Source: CBDDFV01 sp965227335
GTDB taxonomy: Bacteria; Planctomycetota; Phycisphaerae; Phycisphaerales; SM1A02
Length of the DNA stretch: 64,000 nt
NCBI GenBank assembly: GCA_965227335.1
Contig: CBDDFV010000002.1
Span: forward strand, 248,001 to 312,000
Direction: 5' to 3'
The notes beneath the pieces are model-generated. The model was not told where the DNA came from. It made no database searches and saw only the letters and a program-made list of their open reading frames with translations. Positions within the stretch are counted from its first letter, which is position 1, and every line of letters begins with the position of its first letter. Both the position numbers and the translations under genes were made by a program. This document shows, in pieces, positions 8,453 to 16,192 of this stretch.

Positions 8453-8667
8453 CCGCTCGCGCTCCGGAAGGTGGTGTCGCCGATTCGGCTCCGCCCCGCC
8501 TCGACCGCCGCGCGAGCCTCGTACCGCCGGATCAGATCCTCAAGGTCGTCGATGTTGTGCGTCGTGTACGACTTCCCCAGGATGCTGGCGGACTTCACCC
8601 GTCCTGCAAGGATGTCGAGCAGGGCGTCCTGGGCTTCACTGAGAATGGCGGCCGCGGTCTGTGCCAT
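8449..8667 (-). CDS. Head-tail connector, gpW-like
   Basis: The protein has 72 residues. The N-terminus is helical (AAAILSEAQDALLDILAG), a short strand-turn SASILGKSYTTHNIDD follows, and a second helix ends LEDLIRRYEARAAVE. This helix-hairpin-helix layout, the length of about 70 residues, and the place between terminase and portal genes match lambda gpW, which stabilises DNA in the filled head and forms the platform for tail attachment. Residues SYTTHNID before the second helix are typical of this family. Translation is coupled to the portal gene (ATGA). Confidence 0.75.
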   Translation of the reverse strand: MAQTAAAILSEAQDALLDILAGRVKSASILGKSYTTHNIDDLEDLIRRYEARAAVEAGRSRIGDTTFRSASG

Positions 8668-8735
8668 GATGGGACTGTTGCGGCCGAGTCGATCATGGTC
8701 AACGGGCGCAATCCGCTATGCGGATTCACGCGAGA

Positions 8736-9020
8736 TCAGATGACCTGCACTTTGAACGTGAACGGGCGCAGCGAGTGGATGCTGTAACACCCCGACTCGC
8801 ACTGATAATGCCGGATCCTGATGAACGTGCTCGGGCCGACCTGCTTGACGTGCGAACCCAGACAGTTGCCGGTGACCTCGCCACAGTTCGGACACTTCGC
8901 TCGCTCAATCTGCTGCATCGGATACGCGGTGTTCTCCGTGTCGACCGCGCGCCGATCGCCCGGATCATCGCCCTCACGGAATTCCATGCCGGGGAGCTGG
9001 TTCAATTCGGAGTCCCCCAC
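8736..9020 (-). CDS. Small zinc-ribbon phage protein
   Basis: The protein has 94 residues. A CPNCGEVTGNCLGSH segment at about residues 43-57 and a later HYQCESGC give a four-cysteine zinc-ribbon arrangement. The start overlaps the last 19 bp of the large terminase gene. Small zinc-ribbon proteins such as the P2 Ogr and Delta activators bind RNA polymerase, but the Cys spacing here is not clearly of that family. Its place between terminase and connector might equally suit a packaging accessory. The function is not established. Confidence 0.65.
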   Translation of the reverse strand: MGDSELNQLPGMEFREGDDPGDRRAVDTENTAYPMQQIERAKCPNCGEVTGNCLGSHVKQVGPSTFIRIRHYQCESGCYSIHSLRPFTFKVQVI

Positions 9021-10954
9021 TTCGGCCGCTCACCGAGCCACCCCACGTCCGGCCGCTTGGACTTCTTCGGGTTCCGCCGCTCCAGCTCAGCTTTCTTCCG
9101 CAGCTCCACCGTCTCGCGATCGTTCGGCATCGTGTCGACGTTGGCGATCTGCGCACCGAAGCACTGCAGCGCCTCGCAGTCAAACAGGTGGTTGTCGCGC
9201 GACTTGTGCTTCTGTTTCCAGAATATCCGCCCGTCCTCGCGCACCTTGTGCTCGCCGGTCATCTGATGGATGTACCACCGCTGCTCGATCTCCGAATGAA
9301 CGTGCCATGCCTCTCTCTGATCCGGGTCGGACTCGTCGTAGTTGATCCGCCGCGCGAGGATGTCCTTGTAGTAATTGGAGTCGATCTCCACGTACTCGAC
9401 GGAGTACGCCTGCGTCTCGCCGGGCGGCGTGTACTTGCTGGCGCGGCGGCGATACGGAAGCGTCGGGTTCTTCTGAGACGACCCCTTCGTCATGATCACC
9501 GACTCCGGCCGCTGCTTCCCCCACCGGTACACCTGGTCTGTCCGGGACTGTCCGTCCTCCAGCTGCGTCCCGCCCTGGGTGTCGATGATCAGATACCGCG
9601 GGCGAAGCACGATGTGCTCGAATCCGTCGATATCGAACCGGGCGCCGAAGGTCCGCGCCTCGAGGTCTTCAAAATCCAACGCCTTCCCGTAGTCGATCAG
9701 ATACGACGTGAAGTCGCGGCACCACGCGCGGACCACGTACCAAAAATGGTCCTTCTGAGTGTCGGCGGTCGCGAGCAGGAGCGGCGCGTGCGCGGGGACG
9801 ATCTTCGGCCGCCACGCGAGCTTGGCCTTGCGGCGGAAGACGTCGTCATCGACCTTTGACTGCCGCGGCTCGTACGCCTGGCCGAGCACGTTGTTGTGGA
9901 ACGAGTGTTCGAGGCGCGGGTCGCCGTCCGCCTTGATCCACTCCGCCGCGATCTCCTCGAACGACACGAACGGTGACGACATCGCGTTGATATGGAATCC
10001 GACCTTCCTCGCCGCGATGCGATGGCCCTCCAGCGAGCCGTCGGGCAAGAGTCGTTGCCCCTCCGACGCCCACCGACCCCGCGGCAGCACCTGGAGCTTG
10101 TCGGTTGTCGTCCATCCATGCTCACAGTGCTCGCACTCGTAACGCACCAGCTTCTCGGCCAGGACACGCTCGACCCAGACCGGGCGCGGCTCGTCCTCCT
10201 CCCCCTCGCTATCGCCGAGGATCTGTTCGGGCCACCGCAGGCGGTCGAAGTCGAGGACCTGGTACTCGCCGCACTCCGGACATGGCATGTGCCAGTGGCG
10301 CCGGTCCGCGCACGAGTCCCACTCCTTCGTGATCAGGCCGTCCTTCGTGGTCGGCGTCGAGATCTTCGCGATGCGACGCCGATGACCGTACGTCGTCAGT
10401 CGCTTCTCAGCGAGCTGCACCGGCGGACCCTCGCCCTTGCCGGCCGTCGTCGAGAACTTGTCGATCTCATCGAGGATCGCGTATCGGCACGGGTCCGACG
10501 CCAGTGACGACGCAGACCCGGAGTAACCGACCCGGATCCACATCGAGTCGCAGTAGATCGCCCCCAGTGACAGATCCTGCGTGAGCCGGCGCTCAAGCCG
10601 CGGCGAACTGCGGAACATCGGCCAGATCTTCCGCCGCATGTTCTCCTTCACTGCGTTCTCGTCCGGGAAGACGATGAGGCACGGGCCCGAGTCCTGATCG
10701 ACCCAGTATCCGAGCACGTTGCGCAGCGCTTCCGACCCGCCGACCTGCGCCGACTTGATCAAGATGACCTCTTCGACCAGGGGGCCGGCGAGGACCTCCA
10801 TGATCTCGACCAGGTACGGCACCCGGTCGTTCCGCCATGGCCCGGGCGTCGCCGACTCCGCCTCGCTCAGCACGCGATACCGCTCGGCCCACTCGCTCGG
10901 CTTGAGGCCGGCGGGCGGTTCGAACGCGGTGAAGAACTGGGCGAGAGAGACCAC
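9002..10954 (-). CDS. Terminase large subunit, GpA family
   Basis: The protein has 650 residues. The ATPase motifs are visible: Walker A-like KSAQVGGSE at 67-75 and Walker B YAILDEID at about 158-165, followed by the coupling segment ISTPTTKDG. Two Cys pairs (CPEC at 225-228, CEHC at 274-277) form the zinc-ribbon insert common in GpA terminases. The C-terminal nuclease half contains LATADTQKDHFWYVVRAW and LIIDTQGGT with the conserved acidic residues. The enzyme pumps DNA into the prohead and cuts it. Translation probably starts at GTG 10954, since no better in-frame ATG precedes the conserved N-terminus. Confidence 0.95.
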   Translation of the reverse strand: MVSLAQFFTAFEPPAGLKPSEWAERYRVLSEAESATPGPWRNDRVPYLVEIMEVLAGPLVEEVILIKSAQVGGSEALRNVLGYWVDQDSGPCLIVFPDENAVKENMRRKIWPMFRSSPRLERRLTQDLSLGAIYCDSMWIRVGYSGSASSLASDPCRYAILDEIDKFSTTAGKGEGPPVQLAEKRLTTYGHRRRIAKISTPTTKDGLITKEWDSCADRRHWHMPCPECGEYQVLDFDRLRWPEQILGDSEGEEDEPRPVWVERVLAEKLVRYECEHCEHGWTTTDKLQVLPRGRWASEGQRLLPDGSLEGHRIAARKVGFHINAMSSPFVSFEEIAAEWIKADGDPRLEHSFHNNVLGQAYEPRQSKVDDDVFRRKAKLAWRPKIVPAHAPLLLATADTQKDHFWYVVRAWCRDFTSYLIDYGKALDFEDLEARTFGARFDIDGFEHIVLRPRYLIIDTQGGTQLEDGQSRTDQVYRWGKQRPESVIMTKGSSQKNPTLPYRRRASKYTPPGETQAYSVEYVEIDSNYYKDILARRINYDESDPDQREAWHVHSEIEQRWYIHQMTGEHKVREDGRIFWKQKHKSRDNHLFDCEALQCFGAQIANVDTMPNDRETVELRKKAELERRNPKKSKRPDVGWLGERPKWGTPN

Positions 10955-10992
10955 GGCCTACGACCTCCGTCGCTTTGATCGCGTCGCCGTCT

Positions 10993-11247
10993 TCAGGTGC
11001 CACCAAAACCGCAGTCGCCGCGGTAGACCGCCAGCAGCCTCGGCCGCACTACCGACCGCTTCCTGCTCGCTGCCTTGACGCGGCGGGCGTTCACCGACTT
11101 CGCCGCAGTCGTCGCCGCGTCTTGCGAGAAGAACGCGATCTTGTCGCACTCCGAGCAGCAAAGCCGGCCGGCAATGTGGCCCCAGCGGCCGCCAACAGGC
11201 TTCTTCGCGACATACGTCGGGGCACGCTTACAACCGGAAGCGCTCAC
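10993..11247 (-). CDS. Small basic phage protein
   Basis: The protein has 84 residues and is basic, with two cysteines close together (LCCSECDKIAFFS) that could be half of a zinc site. It starts at ATG 11247 inside the end of the preceding small gene and ends 38 bp before the terminase start. The spacing and overlaps fit the tight operon, but the protein matches nothing recognised. It could be a spurious frame; coding support is the positional continuity and the Cys cluster. Confidence 0.4.
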   Translation of the reverse strand: MSASGCKRAPTYVAKKPVGGRWGHIAGRLCCSECDKIAFFSQDAATTAAKSVNARRVKAASRKRSVVRPRLLAVYRGDCGFGGT

Positions 11248-11371
11248 GGAGCAACCTCCGATTCTGAGTCAGCCACGCGGCGTCATCGAGACGGTCGAGC
11301 AGCATGCACATCGCTGACCGAGAGTTCGCGACGCGGCGAACCCTCGCTATCCAACGGCCCCGGAAGATCAC
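11228..11371 (-). CDS. Very small basic protein in the terminase operon
   Basis: Forty-seven residues from GTG 11371, whose last two bases overlap the TGA of the MazG-like gene (GTGA), the junction used repeatedly in this prophage. The product is Arg/Leu-rich (CMLLDRLDDAAWLTQNRR). No family was recognised. The only support is the GTGA coupling and the lack of another gene covering this gap. Confidence 0.4.
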   Translation of the reverse strand: MIFRGRWIARVRRVANSRSAMCMLLDRLDDAAWLTQNRRLLRERFRL

Positions 11372-12249
11372 TCGGTAACCCCCGTCCGCCCGTCGGACTG
11401 GCCGATCGGATGTGATACGTTCGCGTCTTCGACTTCGCGAGCAACCGAGTCGGCGATCATCATCGCGAAGTTCGCCACATCGGCAGCCTCGCGAACCACG
11501 CGGTAGGTCTTCGACTCCTGCTTGCCATCGGAGGCAGCGAGGTGATGCGTCCTCACAGCCCCCGAGAGCTCGCAAACCTCTCCGCGGAGCCGGCTGAGCA
11601 GGTGCGTTTGCGCGGTGCGCCGCCAGCTCTCCTGACCCCCTTTCTGTTGGTCGTGCGACCGCAGGACGAGCTCCATGTGCCCAGCGAACCAGGCGACAGA
11701 TGGGCGAGGCACAATGCCCGCGCCGTCGCCGTTGGCCGCTGGTGACGAGTCGCATGTACGCAGTCGCTCGTACCGAACCGCGCCCTCCGGCGCCCCGAAC
11801 CGGTTCAGGTCCTCTCCGGTGTAAGACGCCCACCCGCCCGAACCCAGGTGCACGCGGTAGATCCATTCCTCGTCGAACGTGGCCGGCTCCTGATCCAGTG
11901 TGGCCGTCTTCCCCGACGCGACCATCTGCTCAAGCCAGTCGTCGGGCAGCTTGTCGACCTTCGACTCGATTGCGGCGAGACGGTCTTTGATCGGACTCAG
12001 GTCGAGCCCGAACAACGGGACCTCGCCGGCGACCCTCTTCGCCTTCGCCTCAAGGAGGGCCGCGTGGGCCTTGGTCATGCGCACCTTCGCCTGCTCAAGC
12101 GCATTGTCATGGACGCCAGACGGCTCGATCCGCGTCACGCCATCCAGCATGTCCGCCGTAATCTGATCGCCGCGGATTTCGTGACCCCGTTCACCCTTCC
12201 ACAGCGTGTAGGACCAATCGGGATCGAGAAGCAGATTCAGTTGTGTCAT
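11368..12249 (-). CDS. Phage protein with C-terminal MazG-like NTP pyrophosphohydrolase domain
   Basis: The protein has 293 residues. The first 180 contain a helical stretch (ALEQAKVRMTKAHAALLEAKAKR) and a small domain of unknown function. From about residue 185 it resembles MazG-like all-alpha phosphohydrolases: QQKGGQESWRRTAQTHLLSRLRGEVCEL, then YRVVREAADVANFAMMIAD, with the acidic ExxE/ExxD pattern expected for metal binding. Such phage enzymes remove unwanted nucleotides. The start is ambiguous between GTG 12252 and ATG 12249, both overlapping the small-terminase stop. Lying between the two terminase subunits is an unusual place for such a gene. Confidence 0.65.
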   Translation of the reverse strand: MTQLNLLLDPDWSYTLWKGERGHEIRGDQITADMLDGVTRIEPSGVHDNALEQAKVRMTKAHAALLEAKAKRVAGEVPLFGLDLSPIKDRLAAIESKVDKLPDDWLEQMVASGKTATLDQEPATFDEEWIYRVHLGSGGWASYTGEDLNRFGAPEGAVRYERLRTCDSSPAANGDGAGIVPRPSVAWFAGHMELVLRSHDQQKGGQESWRRTAQTHLLSRLRGEVCELSGAVRTHHLAASDGKQESKTYRVVREAADVANFAMMIADSVAREVEDANVSHPIGQSDGRTGVTE

Positions 12250-12788
12250 CACTCGAATACCTCCCGCACCACGCTCTCGATCACCTCGTCACCCTTGGCG
12301 ATCGTGCGCAGCGCGTCGTAGATGGGTTGCCTGATCAGACGCTCGCACGTTGCGAGGTCGTCTTCGACGACGACGCGTGGAGCGACGTCGACGGGGATCG
12401 CGAGGAAACGCGAGACCAACTCGCGCATGAGCGAGGCGAACGCGGCCTGCGTTGTCGCGCGGTCAATCACCTGGCGGCGCTTCTTTGCGAGGTCGATCTC
12501 CGCCGCCTCCGCGTTCGCCAGCTCACGCCGCGTACGCGCCGCCGTCAGCGCCGTCGCCTGGCGTCCGCCACGCTTCGTCGCCTTCGATGCGGGCGCGACC
12601 TCCGCATCCGTGCCGACCGTCAGCCCTTGGCGCATGCACCACGCCAGGACCTCGTCGAGATCGTGTCTCCACTCGCGGCCGTCCTTCGTCCCTGGCATCC
12701 CCCGCCTGCGCCAGTTCGTGATCGTCCGACGATCGCGCCCGAGTGCAGCCACGAGTTCTTGCGTCGTAAGCTGCTTTTTCGCAGTCAT
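12249..12788 (-). CDS. Terminase small subunit (DNA-recognition, Nu1-like)
   Basis: The protein has 179 residues from ATG 12788, which overlaps the upstream TGA (ATGA). Residues 6-45 form a winged helix of the MerR/Nu1 kind (LTTQELVAALGRDRRTITNWRRRGMP). A Lys/Arg-rich region and a long C-terminal helical segment for oligomerisation follow. Nu1-type subunits bind cos or pac sites and recruit the large subunit. Position upstream of the GpA gene supports this. The DNA-binding half is clear; the rest is by analogy. Confidence 0.8.
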   Translation of the reverse strand: MTAKKQLTTQELVAALGRDRRTITNWRRRGMPGTKDGREWRHDLDEVLAWCMRQGLTVGTDAEVAPASKATKRGGRQATALTAARTRRELANAEAAEIDLAKKRRQVIDRATTQAAFASLMRELVSRFLAIPVDVAPRVVVEDDLATCERLIRQPIYDALRTIAKGDEVIESVVREVFE

Positions 12789-13189
12789 TTGCGGCCGTGG
12801 GAATCTCGTCCGAAGTTGCCCAGAACGCAGACACGTCGCGCCCAAGGGGAGGGGTCGAGGGGACACCCCCCATGGAAGGACCCGCCCGAGAGCCACGGAG
12901 AGTCCGCCTCCCGCGTTCCGGTGGACACGGGCAGGGCCGCGTACGACAAGACTCTGTCACGCAGCACGCGGGATTCTCCGGGCCCTGACGATGGATAGCC
13001 TATGTCGGTTGCATGGAACGCTGCGGATTGGCCAAGGACCAGCGGCGGCAGCCAGCCCTGGACCCGAGCCCCGTGGTACGCCAGGGCGGCGAAGAGTCCG
13101 CCGGTGGCGCCGATCGCCAAGTACTTCCATCTCCACCCACGCTTCCGGCGAGGGGGCGGGGTGATGGCCCGGGGTGATTCGCTCGTCAT
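12785..13189 (-). CDS. Small single-pass membrane protein upstream of terminase
   Basis: The protein has 134 residues. After a basic N-terminus (PPPRRKRGWRWK) comes one hydrophobic segment at about residues 25-42 (YLAIGATGGLFAALAYHG). The remaining 90 residues are polar and rich in Ser/Gly/Pro. The start at ATG 13189 follows AGGAGACGGAC on the minus strand, part of a 16-bp element repeated before the lipoprotein gene. The topology suggests N-in, C-out. It might be a lysis accessory or a superinfection-exclusion factor, but no family is recognised. Confidence 0.5.
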   Translation of the reverse strand: MTSESPRAITPPPRRKRGWRWKYLAIGATGGLFAALAYHGARVQGWLPPLVLGQSAAFHATDIGYPSSGPGESRVLRDRVLSYAALPVSTGTREADSPWLSGGSFHGGCPLDPSPWARRVCVLGNFGRDSHGRK

Positions 13190-13193
13190 GTCC

Positions 13194-13209
13194 GTCTCCT
13201 ACAACGGGG
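13194..13209 (-). repeat. Repeated 16-bp leader element, copy 1
   Basis: The minus strand reads CCCCGTTGTAGGAGAC. The identical 16-mer occurs at 17935-17950, each copy ending a few bases upstream of a start codon (13189 and 17928). It includes the ribosome-binding AGGAG, and the conserved part extends 5' of it, which suggests a shared translation or transcription signal. Confidence 0.7.
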
Positions 13210-13238
13210 TTGATGCCGCGGCTCTGCGCGGGGCGTCG

Positions 13239-13553
13239 TCAGCGACGCAAACTCAGCACAGTGCGGATCGTTGCACCGTCGGTTGCGTTCGTGACGTTCA
13301 TTGTGAGATTGCTTGAGTGCGTGCCGATCGGACCAAGATCGGCGGCACTGAACTGTTGCGAGGCGCCCATGCCAGTGCCCTTGCCGTTGAGCAGGTCGAG
13401 TCCTTCGTCGTTCGTGATGGTGACGTCGGCCGTGCCGGTGCTGACCGTGATGATCGCGCCCGCGGTGACGCCGTCGGGGATGCCGTTGGCTTGGGCAGAG
13501 CCGGCGGTCGCGCCGCTGAGTGTGAGCTCGAATGTGACTTTCTGGACAGGCAT
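13239..13553 (-). CDS. Small beta-rich phage protein
   Basis: The protein has 104 residues from ATG 13553, preceded by a strong GGAGG. It is Thr/Ala/Gly-rich and alternates strands (VTFELTLSGATAGSAQ ... GAIITVSTGTADVTI), looking like a small beta-sandwich. It follows the beta-helix protein gene. Such proteins can be capsid or tail decorations, but here there is no direct evidence. No signal peptide or catalytic motif is present. Confidence 0.6.
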   Translation of the reverse strand: MPVQKVTFELTLSGATAGSAQANGIPDGVTAGAIITVSTGTADVTITNDEGLDLLNGKGTGMGASQQFSAADLGPIGTHSSNLTMNVTNATDGATIRTVLSLRR

Positions 13554-13582
13554 CGTTGAACCTCCGTGTTCGTGGGCTCGGG

Positions 13583-15382
13583 TCAAACGCCGAGCAGGAT
13601 GATGGGAGCGCCGAGCGGAAACGCTGTTGCGCCGTCCTGCCACGCACCGTAGTTGTCGCCCCAGCCTTCGCCGTTGATGCCGTCGGCTGCGGTGCTGGGC
13701 CGTGCGGACAGCGTCTCGGTGCGTATCGCCGAGCCGACAGAGGGCGTGAAGTCGCCGGCGGTCGGATCTTCGAGCGTGACATCCGCACCCACGTAGCCGT
13801 CGGGGCCTGTGTTCAGGGCGTCGAGGGCGGCAGCGTCGGTGAGATCGCTGTCGAACATCGAGTCGATGACCGTGACGTGGTCGCTGACGACCGAACTCTG
13901 TGCCCCGATGTCGTCGATCTCGACGAGAGCGTCGCCGGACACTCCCGACAGCACCGAGTTGATCAACTCGAGACCACCCAGCTCGCCGCCCGCGCCCGTG
14001 TCGATGTCGATGGCGTGGTCCGTGCCGCCGCCCTCAAAGTGCAGCGTCGAATGGAGCAGGATCATGAGCCCCTCATTGCCCCCGACCGCCCCGATGTTGG
14101 CCCCGTGACCCGCCCCGTTCGGTGTGAGCAGCACGTTGCAGTACTCGAAGACCGCCTGGCCCTCAGCGCCGTTGTCGTGGCCTGAGATCGAGCCTGCGAG
14201 CTCGTCGCTGAACTCCATCAGATAGAGCGTGTAGCGGATCCAGATCGCGTAGTCCGCCCAGCTGGAAGCTTGTCCGTCTACGACGCAGTTCTCGATCCGG
14301 AACGGGTAGGCCAATCGGGTAAGGCGATCGGCGAACGACGGACGGACCAGGTCACGGATGTTGAGCCCGTACGACAGGTTGCTCGGCAGGCCGCGGGTGA
14401 CCGAGTTCTGCAACACCGTCGTGTTGTTGGCGCCGCCGGACTGGCAAAACCACATCGGCTCCGCCGCCGTGTAGGCGGGACCGCCCTCGAATTTCTGGCG
14501 AATGACGTTGCGAGCGAGGCCGAAGCCGCGCCCGACGTCGTTCAGTGTGCCGCCGCCGGCAGCCTGGACATAGAAACACCGCCCCTGCAGCATGCTGTCG
14601 GCATCGAACGTAACACCGTCGATCGCCTGGCCGACCGACGTCAGCTTCAGGCAGTAGCCGTCGGTGGAGGTTGAGCTGGTGTGGTCGAACGCAGGGTCGA
14701 TCAGATGGCAGCCGCGGAAGTCCAGTGAGAGGCCCTTCGTGGTGTTGGTGGCCTCGATCAGGTTCGTCGCGGCCCCAGCCACCGGGCGGCTGATCAGGAG
14801 GTCCTCGAAGACCCAGTCAGTGCAGTTCGAGAGCGAGATGATCGGGTCAGACCCGCCGACCTGGTCGTCGACGAGCACGTCGATGTCGAGCGCGTTGGGA
14901 TCAGCACCGGCGAGGTTGACGCCGATGCGGGCGCCGGTCCAGTACCAGGAGTTGGGGGTGTTGAAGCAGTCCGTCTGGTTGGCGACGCGCGTGAGGTTCC
15001 CCACGTACAGCCGGTCGTTGCCGGAGCCCGTCAGCCCGAACACCTGCAGCTCGGCGTAGTCGGACGTGCCGCCGTACGCCGACGGCAGTTGATTCGACGA
15101 GGTCTCCCACAGATTCCCAAACGGGTTCGTCCAGGTGTCCAGCACGCGGCGGTACTGCGTGAGCTGCGCCAGCCCTGAGTCGCCCGGCACGCGGCGGAGC
15201 GTGATGCCGTCCAGGTCGCTGAACGACAACGCCACCGGCTCGGCGGGCGCGTTGTTCTGGATGTTGATGAAATCGCCCTCGACCAGGAAGCCGTCGTCGA
15301 TCTCGCTGACACGGAACGGGTCGCCCGGCGTCCCGGCGCCGCCGGAGGTCGTGCGGGCGGGGTTGGCGGTGTACTCAGCCAT
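13583..15382 (-). CDS. Large beta-helix-like surface protein
   Basis: The protein has 599 residues from ATG 15382, overlapping the PAS gene by 8 bp. It opens AEYTANPARTTSGGAGTPGDPF, then shows many short repeats of hydrophobic strands with Asn/Asp turns (DGITLRRVPGDSGLAQ, LEATNTTKGLSLDFRGC, FRIENCVVDGQASSW). These are typical of right-handed parallel beta-helix proteins such as phage tailspikes, pectate-lyase folds and adhesins. No signal peptide is evident. Its location away from the tail genes, in the lysis-like block, leaves both a virion adhesin and an expressed surface or depolymerase role open. Confidence 0.65.
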   Translation of the reverse strand: MAEYTANPARTTSGGAGTPGDPFRVSEIDDGFLVEGDFINIQNNAPAEPVALSFSDLDGITLRRVPGDSGLAQLTQYRRVLDTWTNPFGNLWETSSNQLPSAYGGTSDYAELQVFGLTGSGNDRLYVGNLTRVANQTDCFNTPNSWYWTGARIGVNLAGADPNALDIDVLVDDQVGGSDPIISLSNCTDWVFEDLLISRPVAGAATNLIEATNTTKGLSLDFRGCHLIDPAFDHTSSTSTDGYCLKLTSVGQAIDGVTFDADSMLQGRCFYVQAAGGGTLNDVGRGFGLARNVIRQKFEGGPAYTAAEPMWFCQSGGANNTTVLQNSVTRGLPSNLSYGLNIRDLVRPSFADRLTRLAYPFRIENCVVDGQASSWADYAIWIRYTLYLMEFSDELAGSISGHDNGAEGQAVFEYCNVLLTPNGAGHGANIGAVGGNEGLMILLHSTLHFEGGGTDHAIDIDTGAGGELGGLELINSVLSGVSGDALVEIDDIGAQSSVVSDHVTVIDSMFDSDLTDAAALDALNTGPDGYVGADVTLEDPTAGDFTPSVGSAIRTETLSARPSTAADGINGEGWGDNYGAWQDGATAFPLGAPIILLGV

Positions 15383-15971
15383 TCTCCCGCTCCTCACGGT
15401 CACTGGACGGCGACGGCGGGACCGAATCACCACCGGGCGCGGGCGGCACGAACACCAACGGCCGCACGAAACCGACGATTGCCTCCACGCCCTCCCGCTC
15501 GATGTAGACCTTCTCGAACTCGACGTGCGAGCCGGCCGCGGGGTTGGATGACAGGAGACCATCGGCGAGCGGCTCGACCATGCGATGTGCCCGGTGGCTC
15601 GCCAGGACGGTCGTGTCGTTGGCGTAGTACTCGGCGGCTACCTGGTGTGGCCAGACCTCGAAGTCGGTTCGGCCGACGTAGTCCTCCCAACTGACCCCGA
15701 AGGTCTTGGTGTACGCCGCGTTGATGAACTGCATGCGGAACTGGATGGCTCCAGCATCATCTCGGTCGACGACCTTGATCCATGCGGGATAGGGCATCCG
15801 CCGCAAGAGCGCGTGCAGCGACCCGTTGATCGCCGCGGACTTCGCCGCGATCTCGACTTTGCGTGTCGCTGTGCCCAGTTGGGCGACGGCCTTCCGGTAC
15901 GCGAGGAGCAGAACAACGCCGCCGGCCACCATGCCCGCTGCGCTGCTCCCAATGGTCGCCCAGTCGATCAT
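15375..15971 (-). CDS. Membrane-anchored PAS-domain protein
   Basis: The protein has 198 residues. The N-terminal hydrophobic segment (about 9-25, SAAGMVAGGVVLLLAYR) is followed by a short linker. A PAS fold spans about residues 55-170, with PYPAWIKVVDRDDAG, FRMQFINAAYTKTFGVSWEDYVGRTD and the typical DFEVWPHQVAAEYYANDTTVL. The tail is Pro/Ser-rich and there is no kinase, cyclase or GGDEF output domain. It looks like a sensor module on its own, placed between the holin-like gene and the beta-helix gene. A PAS domain in a phage structural or lysis region is unusual, and its ligand and partner are unknown. Confidence 0.75.
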   Translation of the reverse strand: MIDWATIGSSAAGMVAGGVVLLLAYRKAVAQLGTATRKVEIAAKSAAINGSLHALLRRMPYPAWIKVVDRDDAGAIQFRMQFINAAYTKTFGVSWEDYVGRTDFEVWPHQVAAEYYANDTTVLASHRAHRMVEPLADGLLSSNPAAGSHVEFEKVYIEREGVEAIVGFVRPLVFVPPAPGGDSVPPSPSSDREERENG

Positions 15972-15977
15972 GCTGCG

Positions 15978-16181
15978 TCAGGGCCTCAATCCAACGTCCT
16001 GCGACGAACGGCGCCCGTCCTTCGCCATGACGCCAAGGGCGCCGAGCGCGGCGAGGATGAACGCCTCGGCCGACGACCACTCGATCTTGCCCAGACCGAT
16101 CAGGATGAACATCCCCGCGAGCGCGATGGCCGCGATGAGCGTCGTGTCCGTCGACTTGAGCGTTGCTCGGAGATTCCGCAT
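15978..16181 (-). CDS. Holin-like small membrane protein
   Basis: Sixty-seven residues with a basic N-terminus and two hydrophobic segments (about 14-30 TLIAAIALAGMFILIGLG and 39-52 AFILAALGALGVM), ending in a charged tail (KDGRRSSQDVG). Size and topology match class II holins, which form membrane pores that release the lysin. The gene is immediately downstream of a candidate cell-wall or glycan hydrolase. Identity rests on topology and context, as holins share little sequence. Confidence 0.55.
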   Translation of the reverse strand: MRNLRATLKSTDTTLIAAIALAGMFILIGLGKIEWSSAEAFILAALGALGVMAKDGRRSSQDVGLRP

Positions 16182-16192
16182 CTCGTAACTCC

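Noticed and set aside
10958..11161. Minus-strand frame of 67 codons upstream of the terminase
   Set aside because: It overlaps the frame with the Cys cluster (10993-11247), is less protein-like, and its end has no special coupling.
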